Assembly: GCA_030637455.1 (NCBI GenBank)
Contig: DAOWGL010000128.1
Span: forward strand, 1-12,083
Length of the DNA: 12,083 nucleotides
Direction of reading: 5' to 3'
Origin: Candidatus Nitrosopumilus sp.
Lineage (GTDB): Archaea; Thermoproteota; Nitrososphaeria; Nitrososphaerales; Nitrosopumilaceae
The translations under genes were made by a program, and so were the position numbers. Each line of letters begins with the position of its first letter. Position 1 is the stretch's first letter. Under the pieces are notes generated by a model. That model did no database searches and had not been told where the DNA came from. It was given only the letters and a program-made list of their open reading frames with translations. Of this stretch, positions 1 through 6,349 are shown one piece after another.

Positions 1-248
1 AACACATCTAATCTTCCATCTTTAGCAACAACTTTTTTGATAGCTGAAACAATTGATTCTTCTTTATCCACGTCTAATTCTATAATTTCAATTGGAAGGC
101 CCTCTTTTTTTGCAGCATGTTCTAATTCACCTGCTTTTCCAACATTCCTCATACTGGCAAATGTGTGATACCCATCTCTTGCTAATGATAATACAGTCTC
201 TAATCCAATTCCTGATGAACTACCTGTGACAAGAGCTACTTTTTCCAT
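1..248 (-). CDS. Short-chain dehydrogenase/reductase (SDR), N-terminal part only
   Basis: An NAD(P)-dependent oxidoreductase of the classical SDR family; the substrate cannot be told. I translated the minus strand from the ATG at 248-246 and it stays open to the window edge, giving 82 residues of an expected ~240-280. The N-terminus has the beta strand MEKVALVTG followed by the cofactor motif TGSSSGIG (residues 8-15). A second strand ends at FASMRN, where Arg34 sits where many NADPH-preferring SDRs carry a basic residue. The LDV at 58-60 matches the conserved Asp that contacts the adenine ring. The catalytic Ser-Tyr-Lys lies outside the window. A TATA-like box 24 nt upstream suggests its own leaderless transcript, although it follows the helicase gene by 42 nt on the same strand. 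The family call is firm; the function is open. Confidence 0.88.
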   Translation of the reverse strand, partial: MEKVALVTGSSSGIGLETVLSLARDGYHTFASMRNVGKAGELEHAAKKEGLPIEIIELDVDKEESIVSAIKKVVAKDGRLDV

Positions 249-267
249 GATAATTCTAAATTCTTGT

Positions 268-276
268 TATATTTAT
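268..276 (-). promoter_or_regulatory. TATA-like box for the SDR gene
   Basis: On the minus strand this reads ATAAATATA, preceded by purine-rich GGG. Its centre is about 24 nt before the SDR start codon at 248, the spacing expected for an archaeal leaderless promoter. This is inferred from sequence only. Confidence 0.45.
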
Positions 277-290
277 CCCATTTTGATTAG

Positions 291-2801
291 TTATACTAGA
301 GGTTTATCTCCTTCAGTAGGATCAATTAATTCCGTTTCTTCACCATCGTTGATTCTTTCAAGAATCTCTAATGCTGAATATTTGTGGAGATATTCATTAT
401 TATTTCCACATCTATATGAGAAAGTGCATCTTGGACATCCGGATTCATTTTTGCACGGACATTCTTTTACTATGAACATGCTTCTTTCAAGTGCCTTTTC
501 AAATCTGTCATAGAGGGCTTTACTTGCACCACTTCCACCAATAGCCCCATCATAGATGAAAATTAAGCCTGATGTGCCTAATGATATCCCTCCTAAATCC
601 TGGGAAACTCCGCCTGTAATCATATTGCTTCCTTCAATTACAACGTGTTCTGTAGCATGATATCCGCTAGCTTCTGTATATTCCTCATCTTCTGACTCTT
701 CAATTACTTTGAGAGGTCTTGGTGCATGAAATACAATCCCTTTAGTAACAAAATCATATTCTAATGGCGAATCTAGTTGAACTTTTTCTCCCTGTGTTAT
801 TTCTTGTCCTAGCTCGATATTGACATACCCATACACCTTTTTTTCAATATGTAATTTACAAAAAGCAATTTCAATGCCATTTGCTTTTCTTCTTTCATAA
901 ACTGTTTCAATTGTTGGCCATTCTTCTGTTAATGATTTTGTGTAATATGGATAATCTCTTGGAATTCTTTCTAGTTTTGCATAATTTTTTTCTGGATAAT
1001 CAAACACCTTTACCTTGTAACGAATGCCTGCTAGAAAATAGATTGCATCTTTGTGTAGTTCTTCTAGTGCAATTGGCAATACTCTATCTCCTACTTTTTT
1101 TCCATCTAAGAAAATATCAATTGAATTACCAATTCCTCTAATGCTGTATTCACTCAACACAGAATTGATTTTATCAAAATTTGGAATGATTCTATTATTG
1201 AATTCTTTTAGATTTTCATTAATTATGTGCTGTTCTATTACTTCTTGATGTTCCTTTAATTCATGTTTTGAAATGGGTCTATCACATGCCATTGCCAAAA
1301 TTTGAAATTCTTCTACAAATGGATTCTTGGGGTCGATGTATGTTTTCTCAATATCTTCAAAATAATCATCAGGGTGATTCTTGTAATATTGTGATATGGG
1401 ATCATTCCCTAAAGCTAAAAATGCATATCCTCTCTGACCTTTTCTAGCTGCTCTCCCTATCCTTTGAATTAGTCTGTTGACTGGAATAGTTGATGATATG
1501 ACACAATCTACATTGCCCACATCTATGCCTAATTCAAGCGTGGGAGTACATGAAATTGCCTGCAATTGGTCTTCTTTGAATTGTCTTTCAACTGATGTTC
1601 TGTAATTTGCCATTAATCCGGCCCTGTGAACTTTGATGTTTACTTTTTGCTTTTTTGCCTGTATTGCTAAAAGTTCTGAATTTAGATGTGAATTATTAAA
1701 AACCATTGTCTTGTGATTTTTTTGAGTTAGTTTCTTTGTCAGCTCTACCATCAGGGCTCTCTGTGTTCGAAGTGATGGGAAAAGCATTACAAAATCTGTT
1801 TTCCCTTTTTTACCTGAACCTTGAATTTTTTGCATTTCTTCTCCAAACAACTTTTGACAGAATTCTTTTGCATCATCAAGAGTTGCTGATGCTGCTACAA
1901 ATTGTAATTTGTTGGTGCAAATTCTCTTTAGTCTTTTTATGATATAATGAACATTTGTTCCAAAAATTCCTGAATATACATGGGCTTCATCTGTAATGAG
2001 AATTCTAGTAGAAGATAACAATGAGGAAAATTTTGTTTGATGCCACATATGATAATGTAAAATATCAAAATTTGTAATTAGAATTTGAGGTGGATTATCA
2101 ATTATGTCTCTTCGCTCTTCTTGATTTGTATCTCCATCAAAGACTTTAACATTCACTCCTATTTTTTCTGCAAATTTTTGAATTTTTGGATGCTGATCAC
2201 GGGATAGTGCTTTTGTGGGATATACAAAAATTGCAAAAACATTCCCATCACTCGCATCTTTTTTTATTCTTTGAATCACTGGAATCAAAAATGCTTCTGT
2301 TTTTCCGGATGCTGTGGGTGCTTCAATGACGACATTTTCCCCAAATGTAATTTCTTTAATTGATTCTTCTTGAAATTTGTAAAATTGATCAATTTTTAGT
2401 TCCTTGAGATGCTCAGTTATTGATTCCTCTAGTCCTAATTCTTCTACTTTACAGCCCATTTCAGGCTCAGGATTACTCAAAACCTTGTATTGTGAAATAT
2501 AGTCTTTTTTTGAAAACAGAATTTCTTCAGTTATTTTATCTGGATTGTTTTTACCTATCATCTCTTTGATTTCATTTTCTCCCCTGACAATTCCTTCATC
2601 TTTGAGACCTTCAGATAATCCTCCTTCAGTTACTAGCCCTTTGTCAAATCTTGAAAGAAACTCTAGAAATACTTCATCAGCATTTTTTGAAAATTCTAAC
2701 AGATCTTCTAATCCACATTTTTCACAAGAAACATGCATTTTTTTGTTGAATGTTTTTTGAATTCCAATTTTTGATTTACATTTGGGACATGAGAACTTCA
2801 A
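291..2801 (-). CDS. DExH-box helicase with N-terminal zinc ribbon and C-terminal DUF1998-type cysteine cluster (MrfA-like)
   Basis: A superfamily 2 helicase of 836 residues. Residues 5-29 form a zinc ribbon (CPKC...CEKC). The RecA-like core follows: Walker A APTASGKT (161-168), motif Ia YPTKAL (194-199), DEAH (271-274), SAT (305-307), motif V TPTLELGID (419-427) and motif VI QRIGRAARKGQ (446-456). The last ~60 residues carry a cluster of five cysteines (781, 783, 789, 792, 798) typical of the DUF1998 region in MrfA/Hrq1-type helicases, which act in DNA-damage repair in bacteria and yeast. The start is TTG at 2801-2799: the upstream frame hits a stop two codons earlier, and the first internal ATG (residue 22) would break the zinc ribbon. 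A TATA-like box lies about 30 nt upstream. It is divergent from a DNA methylase. The repair role is inferred from family; DISARM-like defence is an alternative. Confidence 0.88.
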   Translation of the reverse strand: MKFSCPKCKSKIGIQKTFNKKMHVSCEKCGLEDLLEFSKNADEVFLEFLSRFDKGLVTEGGLSEGLKDEGIVRGENEIKEMIGKNNPDKITEEILFSKKDYISQYKVLSNPEPEMGCKVEELGLEESITEHLKELKIDQFYKFQEESIKEITFGENVVIEAPTASGKTEAFLIPVIQRIKKDASDGNVFAIFVYPTKALSRDQHPKIQKFAEKIGVNVKVFDGDTNQEERRDIIDNPPQILITNFDILHYHMWHQTKFSSLLSSTRILITDEAHVYSGIFGTNVHYIIKRLKRICTNKLQFVAASATLDDAKEFCQKLFGEEMQKIQGSGKKGKTDFVMLFPSLRTQRALMVELTKKLTQKNHKTMVFNNSHLNSELLAIQAKKQKVNIKVHRAGLMANYRTSVERQFKEDQLQAISCTPTLELGIDVGNVDCVISSTIPVNRLIQRIGRAARKGQRGYAFLALGNDPISQYYKNHPDDYFEDIEKTYIDPKNPFVEEFQILAMACDRPISKHELKEHQEVIEQHIINENLKEFNNRIIPNFDKINSVLSEYSIRGIGNSIDIFLDGKKVGDRVLPIALEELHKDAIYFLAGIRYKVKVFDYPEKNYAKLERIPRDYPYYTKSLTEEWPTIETVYERRKANGIEIAFCKLHIEKKVYGYVNIELGQEITQGEKVQLDSPLEYDFVTKGIVFHAPRPLKVIEESEDEEYTEASGYHATEHVVIEGSNMITGGVSQDLGGISLGTSGLIFIYDGAIGGSGASKALYDRFEKALERSMFIVKECPCKNESGCPRCTFSYRCGNNNEYLHKYSALEILERINDGEETELIDPTEGDKPLV

Positions 2802-2827
2802 GATCTATTTGATAAGGAATCATTGAT

Positions 2828-2835
2828 GATTTATT
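2828..2835 (-). promoter_or_regulatory. TATA-like box for the helicase gene
   Basis: It reads AATAAATC on the minus strand, with its centre about 30 nt before the TTG start at 2801. This supports the TTG start and a leaderless transcript. Confidence 0.4.
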
Positions 2836-2861
2836 GTTTGATAGGTACTATGTCCCACGAC

Positions 2862-2869
2862 ATTATTAA
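2862..2869 (+). promoter_or_regulatory. Weak TATA-like box for the DNA methyltransferase gene
   Basis: ATTATTAA is centred about 30 nt before the ATG at 2896. This favours that ATG over the in-frame TTG at 2884, which would be only about 18 nt away. Confidence 0.35.
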
Positions 2870-2895
2870 GATAGAAGAGCGTCTTGAATTTAAAA

Positions 2896-3672
2896 ATGAA
2901 AAAAATAGAAATTAACAAAATTTACAATCAGAACTGTATTGAAGGGATGAAATTAATTCCCAAAAATAAAATTGATCTTGTAATTACTGATCCACCATTT
3001 GCAATAGATTTCAAGGCTAAAAAGGCAAATTATAACAGAACTTCATCTAGGGTATTATCTGGATATAATGAAATCAAACCTGAGGATTATTATGATTTCA
3101 CCTTTGCATGGATGAGTGAAGTTTTTAGAGTTTTGAAAGATTCTGGCAGCATGTATATTTTCTCAGGTTGGAATAATCTCAAAGATGTCTTACGTGCAAT
3201 AGATGATGTTGGATTTACTACTGTAAATCATGTTATTTGGAAATATCAGTTTGGAGTAGTTACAAAAAGGAAATTTGTTACTTCTCACTATCATTGTCTT
3301 TATGTCTGCAAAGATGATAAGAAACGAAAATTTTTCCCCTTTTCTAGGTTCAAAAAAGATGAAAAAACAAAAGATGGCAGGAGTCTTCATTATAGAGACA
3401 AGGAAGATGTCTGGGACATCAAAAGAGAATATTGGACAGGTGATGAAAAAACCCCAACCAAACTTCCTGCAGAAATTATTGAAAAGCTATTGGAATATTC
3501 AAGTGAAAAAAATGATTTGATATTTGATCCATTCCTCGGTTCTGGTCAAGTTGCAGTAGTTAGCAAGTCTCTAAAAAGAAAATTTCTTGGTTTTGAAATA
3601 GTTCCAGATTATTACAAATTTGCAAAAAAACGACTAGATACGGATACCTATAGAATTAAAAAATCAAAATAG
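2896..3672 (+). CDS. Beta-class site-specific DNA methyltransferase (N6-adenine or N4-cytosine)
   Basis: Transfers a methyl group from S-adenosylmethionine to the exocyclic amino group of adenine or cytosine in DNA. In the 258-residue product the catalytic motif IV, DPPF, comes first (residues 32-35) and the SAM-binding motif DPFLGSGQVA comes last (from about 211), followed by FLGFEIVPDYYKFAKKRL. This IV-to-I order defines the beta class. The region between, with many aromatic and basic residues (about 110-190), would hold the target recognition part. I chose the ATG at 2896 rather than TTG 2884 because MKKIEINKIYNQNCIEGM is a typical start for the family and the TATA-like box fits it. No restriction endonuclease lies next to it, so it looks like an orphan methylase. 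The base and site methylated cannot be told. It ends 1 nt before the convergent tatA stop. Confidence 0.88.
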   Translation: MKKIEINKIYNQNCIEGMKLIPKNKIDLVITDPPFAIDFKAKKANYNRTSSRVLSGYNEIKPEDYYDFTFAWMSEVFRVLKDSGSMYIFSGWNNLKDVLRAIDDVGFTTVNHVIWKYQFGVVTKRKFVTSHYHCLYVCKDDKKRKFFPFSRFKKDEKTKDGRSLHYRDKEDVWDIKREYWTGDEKTPTKLPAEIIEKLLEYSSEKNDLIFDPFLGSGQVAVVSKSLKRKFLGFEIVPDYYKFAKKRLDTDTYRIKKSK

Positions 3673-3673
3673 A

Positions 3674-4021
3674 TTATTCCTTTTTTTCAGGCTCATTCGT
3701 TCTTTTTTTACCTATTTTTGTTGCAATACTTTCTCTTATCTCATCATCTGTTTTACCTTCCGTTTTCACTCCAGCTGATTTTGCAATCATCTCTAACTTT
3801 TCTCGTTCTGTTTCAACAGGTCCTGAAATTTTGGGGACTTCATCTGTAACATCTTTTATTTGCTCTTGAATTTCATTTTTGGCTTTATTGTATTCGTTTA
3901 CAGCTTTACCCATTTTTCTTGCAGCCCCTGGTAATTTTCCTGTACCTAAAATCAAAACCAATGCAACAAAAATAATGATCATCCATTCACTACCACCAAT
4001 ATTTAGTGAAACATCCAACAT
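3674..4021 (-). CDS. tatA: Twin-arginine translocase subunit TatA/E
   Basis: A subunit of the twin-arginine pathway, which exports folded proteins across the cytoplasmic membrane. The 115-residue product has a short N-terminal segment with Glu12 just before one hydrophobic helix (about 14-26, WMIIIFVALVLIL). A GTGKLP hinge (27-32) and an amphipathic helix (about 33-50, AARKMGKAVNEYNKAKNE) follow, the classic TatA layout. The hinge replaces the usual Phe-Gly with Leu-Gly. The tail (50-115) is charged, predicted cytoplasmic and lysine-rich. TatC is not in the window. It is transcribed divergently from the PII gene across a 127-nt gap, and a TATA-like box sits 25 nt before the ATG at 4021. TatB-like function cannot be excluded, but archaea generally use TatA alone with TatC. 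Confidence 0.88.
   Translation of the reverse strand: MLDVSLNIGGSEWMIIIFVALVLILGTGKLPGAARKMGKAVNEYNKAKNEIQEQIKDVTDEVPKISGPVETEREKLEMIAKSAGVKTEGKTDDEIRESIATKIGKKRTNEPEKKE
3681..3719 (+). terminator. Candidate oligo-T termination region downstream of the methyltransferase
   Basis: Two T7 runs (3681-3687 and 3703-3709) and a T5 run (3715-3719) lie within 50 nt of the methylase stop. Archaeal RNA polymerase terminates at such U-tracts without a hairpin. The runs lie inside tatA on the other strand and encode its lysine-rich tail. Confidence 0.4.
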
Positions 4022-4042
4022 GTTCTGATATTATCTAATTTG

Positions 4043-4050
4043 AAATTAAA
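4043..4050 (-). promoter_or_regulatory. TATA-like box for tatA
   Basis: It reads TTTAATTT on the minus strand, centred about 25 nt before the tatA ATG. This is consistent with leaderless transcription. Confidence 0.4.
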
Positions 4051-4093
4051 CGTAATGTCTGTATTTGTGCCTAAATCTGTAATGGATCCCTAA

Positions 4094-4107
4094 TCTCATT
4101 GGTGAGA
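4094..4107. promoter_or_regulatory. Short palindrome upstream of the PII promoter
   Basis: TCTCA-TTGG-TGAGA is a 5-bp inverted repeat with a 4-nt spacer. It lies 12 nt upstream of the PII TATA-like box in the tatA/PII divergent region. It could be an operator, but arms this short can arise by chance. Confidence 0.2.
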
Positions 4108-4119
4108 AGTACTTATTGA

Positions 4120-4127
4120 TTTAAATA
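4120..4127 (+). promoter_or_regulatory. TATA-like box for the PII gene
   Basis: TTTAAATA is centred about 25 nt before the PII ATG at 4149. It is a strong match to the archaeal TATA consensus at leaderless spacing. Confidence 0.5.
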
Positions 4128-4148
4128 AATTCAGAACTGATAATTTTT

Positions 4149-4463
4149 ATGAAAAAAATAGAAGCAATCGTTCAACCTGCTGTAAAAGATGCAGTAATTG
4201 CTGCAATCAAAAAAGTTGGTGTTGGCGGTGTAACTACTCATCAAGTTCAAGGTCAAGGTGCACAAGATCCTCCTCTAGTTGGACAATATTTCAGTAGAGA
4301 TATGGTAATTTGTGTTATAGATGATCCAAAACTGGATGATGTACTAAATGCAATTGCAAATGTTGCTTGTACAGGAACTAAAGGTGATGGCAAAGTCTTT
4401 GTAACAAATATTGAAGATGCATTAGATCTATGTACTAAAAAACGTGGAACAATGGATATCTAG
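4149..4463 (+). CDS. PII-family nitrogen regulatory protein with shortened T-loop
   Basis: A trimeric cytoplasmic signal protein that senses ATP/ADP and, in the classic family, 2-oxoglutarate, and controls ammonium transporters or enzymes through its T-loop. The 104-residue product starts MKKIEAIV as in GlnB/GlnK. It keeps the B-loop TGTKGDGKVFV (75-85) and C-loop TKKRG (96-100) that bind the nucleotide, and Gln39 (GQGAQ, 35-39). The T-loop is unlike GlnK: compared by eye with Escherichia coli GlnB about nine residues are missing between Gln39 and the next strand (MVICV, 52-56). The uridylylated Tyr51 and its surroundings have no clear counterpart, and Lys58 seems replaced by Ser49/Arg50. No amt gene is adjacent, but glutamate dehydrogenase is 3 kb away. 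The stop TAG overlaps the convergent MFS stop within a CTAG. Confidence 0.88.
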   Translation: MKKIEAIVQPAVKDAVIAAIKKVGVGGVTTHQVQGQGAQDPPLVGQYFSRDMVICVIDDPKLDDVLNAIANVACTGTKGDGKVFVTNIEDALDLCTKKRGTMDI

Positions 4464-5614
4464 TTTAAGATTCTTTGTGGTTCTAGTTTCTTTCTAGCAT
4501 TTATTGCAAATAGTGTAACTCCTATTCCTATTATACAAAATACAACATATGGTGCTTCATTTCCAAATGATTGTGTAATGGGACCTCCAATCGTTGGTCC
4601 TATGGCCCAACCCATACCAAAAACTGTTTCATATGCTCCGATAATTTTCCCTGAAATTCTTTTTTGAGTTTTACTCAAAATAATCTCCAAAGTCAATGGG
4701 AAAAATATACTAAATCCAAATCCCATTAGAACTAGGGCTATTCCAAAAGTGAAGATTGAATCAGCAACAACTGATATTGCCAATCCAGCTGATACTGCAA
4801 TAGTTCCTGCAATCAAAGTTTGACTAGTTCTTCTTGCAAACTTTCCTGCCAATGCAAGAGATACAACACGTGAAATACCAAAAACAAAATACAATAACAA
4901 AATGTCTGATGCTGACATTCCATTATCATTGAGAAATGCTGGATAGATTGTTAGAATTATTCCAAATGACGAAGTACAGAAAATCAACAACACTATCACT
5001 TCTGGAAATCTCTTCATTTCCTTAATCGATGAAAATGAAAATTTCTCGTGATGTTTTTTTACCTTTTTTCTTGAGGCTAAAAGTGAAGTAATTATTGCAG
5101 CCGCGAGAATAAATGCTGCAATTTGGAATAATACCCTATATGTGACATCAATGCCTTCAAGTAATGCTGTGCCAAGTAATGGTCCTACCATGAACCCCAT
5201 TACAAAAAACATTGTAAACCATGAGATGTTTTTTAATCTGTTTTTTGCAGAACGTTCATTTGAAATGATTGCTTCACAAGGTGGCCAGAAAAATGCATGA
5301 GCTACCCCTGTCATAATCCTAAATCCCATTATTTCTGGAACTGACTGTGCAATGGATAGCAGATAAATTGATGCAGAATTAATTGCCGCACCTAAAGCTA
5401 ACAAATATCCATTGTTAATTCTGTCAAGTAGAATTCCTACAAAAAGTGGAATGAACATGTATGGGATAAAATTCGTTAATCCAATTAGACCAAGTTCGGA
5501 ATACGTTGCACCGATGACATTTTTTGCAAACACTGGTAGAATTGGACCATGTAATCCGTATGAAATTCCAATGATTAGACCAGTGATGTTGACTAGTATC
5601 AGTACTCTATTCAT
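4460..5614 (-). CDS. Major facilitator superfamily transporter
   Basis: A membrane carrier of 384 residues, the usual length for a 12-helix MFS protein, and very hydrophobic throughout. The loop after helix 2 has the MFS motif-A remnant GILLDR (60-65). A basic central loop (about 180-203, SRKKVKKHHEK) separates the two six-helix halves. Repeated Gly/Pro-rich helices such as GMGWAIGPTIGGP in the second half resemble drug or sugar efflux families, but the substrate cannot be told. The start ATG (5614-5612) overlaps the stop TGA of the upstream methyltransferase as ATGA, so the two are almost certainly co-transcribed and translationally coupled. At the other end its TAG stop lies in the same CTAG as the PII stop. 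Confidence 0.88.
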   Translation of the reverse strand: MNRVLILVNITGLIIGISYGLHGPILPVFAKNVIGATYSELGLIGLTNFIPYMFIPLFVGILLDRINNGYLLALGAAINSASIYLLSIAQSVPEIMGFRIMTGVAHAFFWPPCEAIISNERSAKNRLKNISWFTMFFVMGFMVGPLLGTALLEGIDVTYRVLFQIAAFILAAAIITSLLASRKKVKKHHEKFSFSSIKEMKRFPEVIVLLIFCTSSFGIILTIYPAFLNDNGMSASDILLLYFVFGISRVVSLALAGKFARRTSQTLIAGTIAVSAGLAISVVADSIFTFGIALVLMGFGFSIFFPLTLEIILSKTQKRISGKIIGAYETVFGMGWAIGPTIGGPITQSFGNEAPYVVFCIIGIGVTLFAINARKKLEPQRILN

Positions 5615-6300
5615 TTGTATGCGGCAACCATTATTGCCCCACCCATAAGATCTTTCTCAAACTCTATTCTTGAAAATTTTTCAAGAATTAATCCTTCCAG
5701 TTTTTTATTTTGTGGCCATCTTTTGTATGTGCCATAAAGTGTTCCAAATTTTAATCCCAGTCTTCCACCTGCTGCAAATGCAAGAATTGGTAGAATACAT
5801 CTTAGATAAAATGAAACACCAGCTCTGAAAAATACTTCATCTGGTTTTCCTAAATCAACAATTACAAATCTTCCATCTTTTTTCAGCACTCTATGAATTT
5901 CAGAAATTGCAATTCTCAAATTAATTGCGTCTCTTAATGAATAACCGCATAACACTGCATCAAATTCTCCATCTTTGAATGGAATATGCTCAAAAACACC
6001 ATTTGCCATATCTGGAGATTCTTCAAAAAATGTACCTGTATTTTTCAACATTGGTACAAGCGGATCATATAGTGTAATTGAGATTTTACCATCTGTTAGT
6101 TTCATTGCTGTTTTTGACATGTTTCCAAAACCTGAACCTGCATCTAGAATTTTATTTCCTGGGAATACTCTGTTTGAGATTCCACGAATCCGATGTTCCT
6201 TATCTTTGCCTAATGAAATGATTGAATTGACTTTGTCATAAATTGGAATTATTTCTCGAAGTACTTCCATTACTTCTCCCCAATAACTTCCTAAACCCAT
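5611..6300 (-). CDS. UbiE/MenG-like class I SAM-dependent methyltransferase
   Basis: The best match by motifs is the UbiE/COQ5/MenG family, which adds the ring C-methyl group to demethylmenaquinone or ubiquinone precursors; menaquinones are the known quinones of ammonia-oxidising archaea. Residues 21-31 (YDKVNSIISLG) match the UbiE signature YD..N...S.G. SAM motif I is ILDAGSGFG (51-59), acidic Asp79 ends strand 2, and HIPFKDGEFDAV (105-116) and HRVLKKDGRFVIVDLGKPD (136-154) correspond to family blocks. The tail GGAIMVAAYK resembles the family C-terminus. The length is 229 residues from the ATG at 6300. An alternative start at Met11 (6270) has a Shine-Dalgarno-like GGGGAG five nt upstream and would still include the signature. 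It sits 49 nt after psmA and overlaps the MFS gene. A role in methylating another lipid or small molecule remains possible. Confidence 0.82.
   Translation of the reverse strand: MGLGSYWGEVMEVLREIIPIYDKVNSIISLGKDKEHRIRGISNRVFPGNKILDAGSGFGNMSKTAMKLTDGKISITLYDPLVPMLKNTGTFFEESPDMANGVFEHIPFKDGEFDAVLCGYSLRDAINLRIAISEIHRVLKKDGRFVIVDLGKPDEVFFRAGVSFYLRCILPILAFAAGGRLGLKFGTLYGTYKRWPQNKKLEGLILEKFSRIEFEKDLMGGAIMVAAYK
6276..6281 (-). promoter_or_regulatory. Shine-Dalgarno-like GGGGAG before internal Met11 of the methyltransferase
   Basis: On the minus strand GGGGAG is followed by AAGTA and then ATG at 6270-6268. A TATA-like AGTATATT at 6321-6314 would place a transcript start near 6292, downstream of the longer start at 6300. 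Together these hint that translation may begin at 6270. The purine run also encodes Trp-Gly-Glu, so it may be coincidence. Confidence 0.3.
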
Positions 6301-6349
6301 AATCTATCGTCTCAATATACTAGTTTGAATAGGTTTCAAATCAAAGAGT

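Noticed and set aside
226..513. Plus-strand reading frame of 95 codons
   Set aside because: It lies antisense to the SDR start and the helicase C-terminus. It has low-complexity Ser/Leu-rich content and no domain.
881..2760. Several plus-strand reading frames opposite the helicase
   Set aside because: The opposite strand encodes a helicase with all motifs. These frames are Leu/Phe-rich shadows of Lys/Glu-rich coding sequence.
2802..2895. Direct repeat TTTGATAAGG/TTTGATAGG in the helicase/methylase spacer
   Set aside because: The match is imperfect and short in AT-rich DNA, with no symmetry to either promoter.
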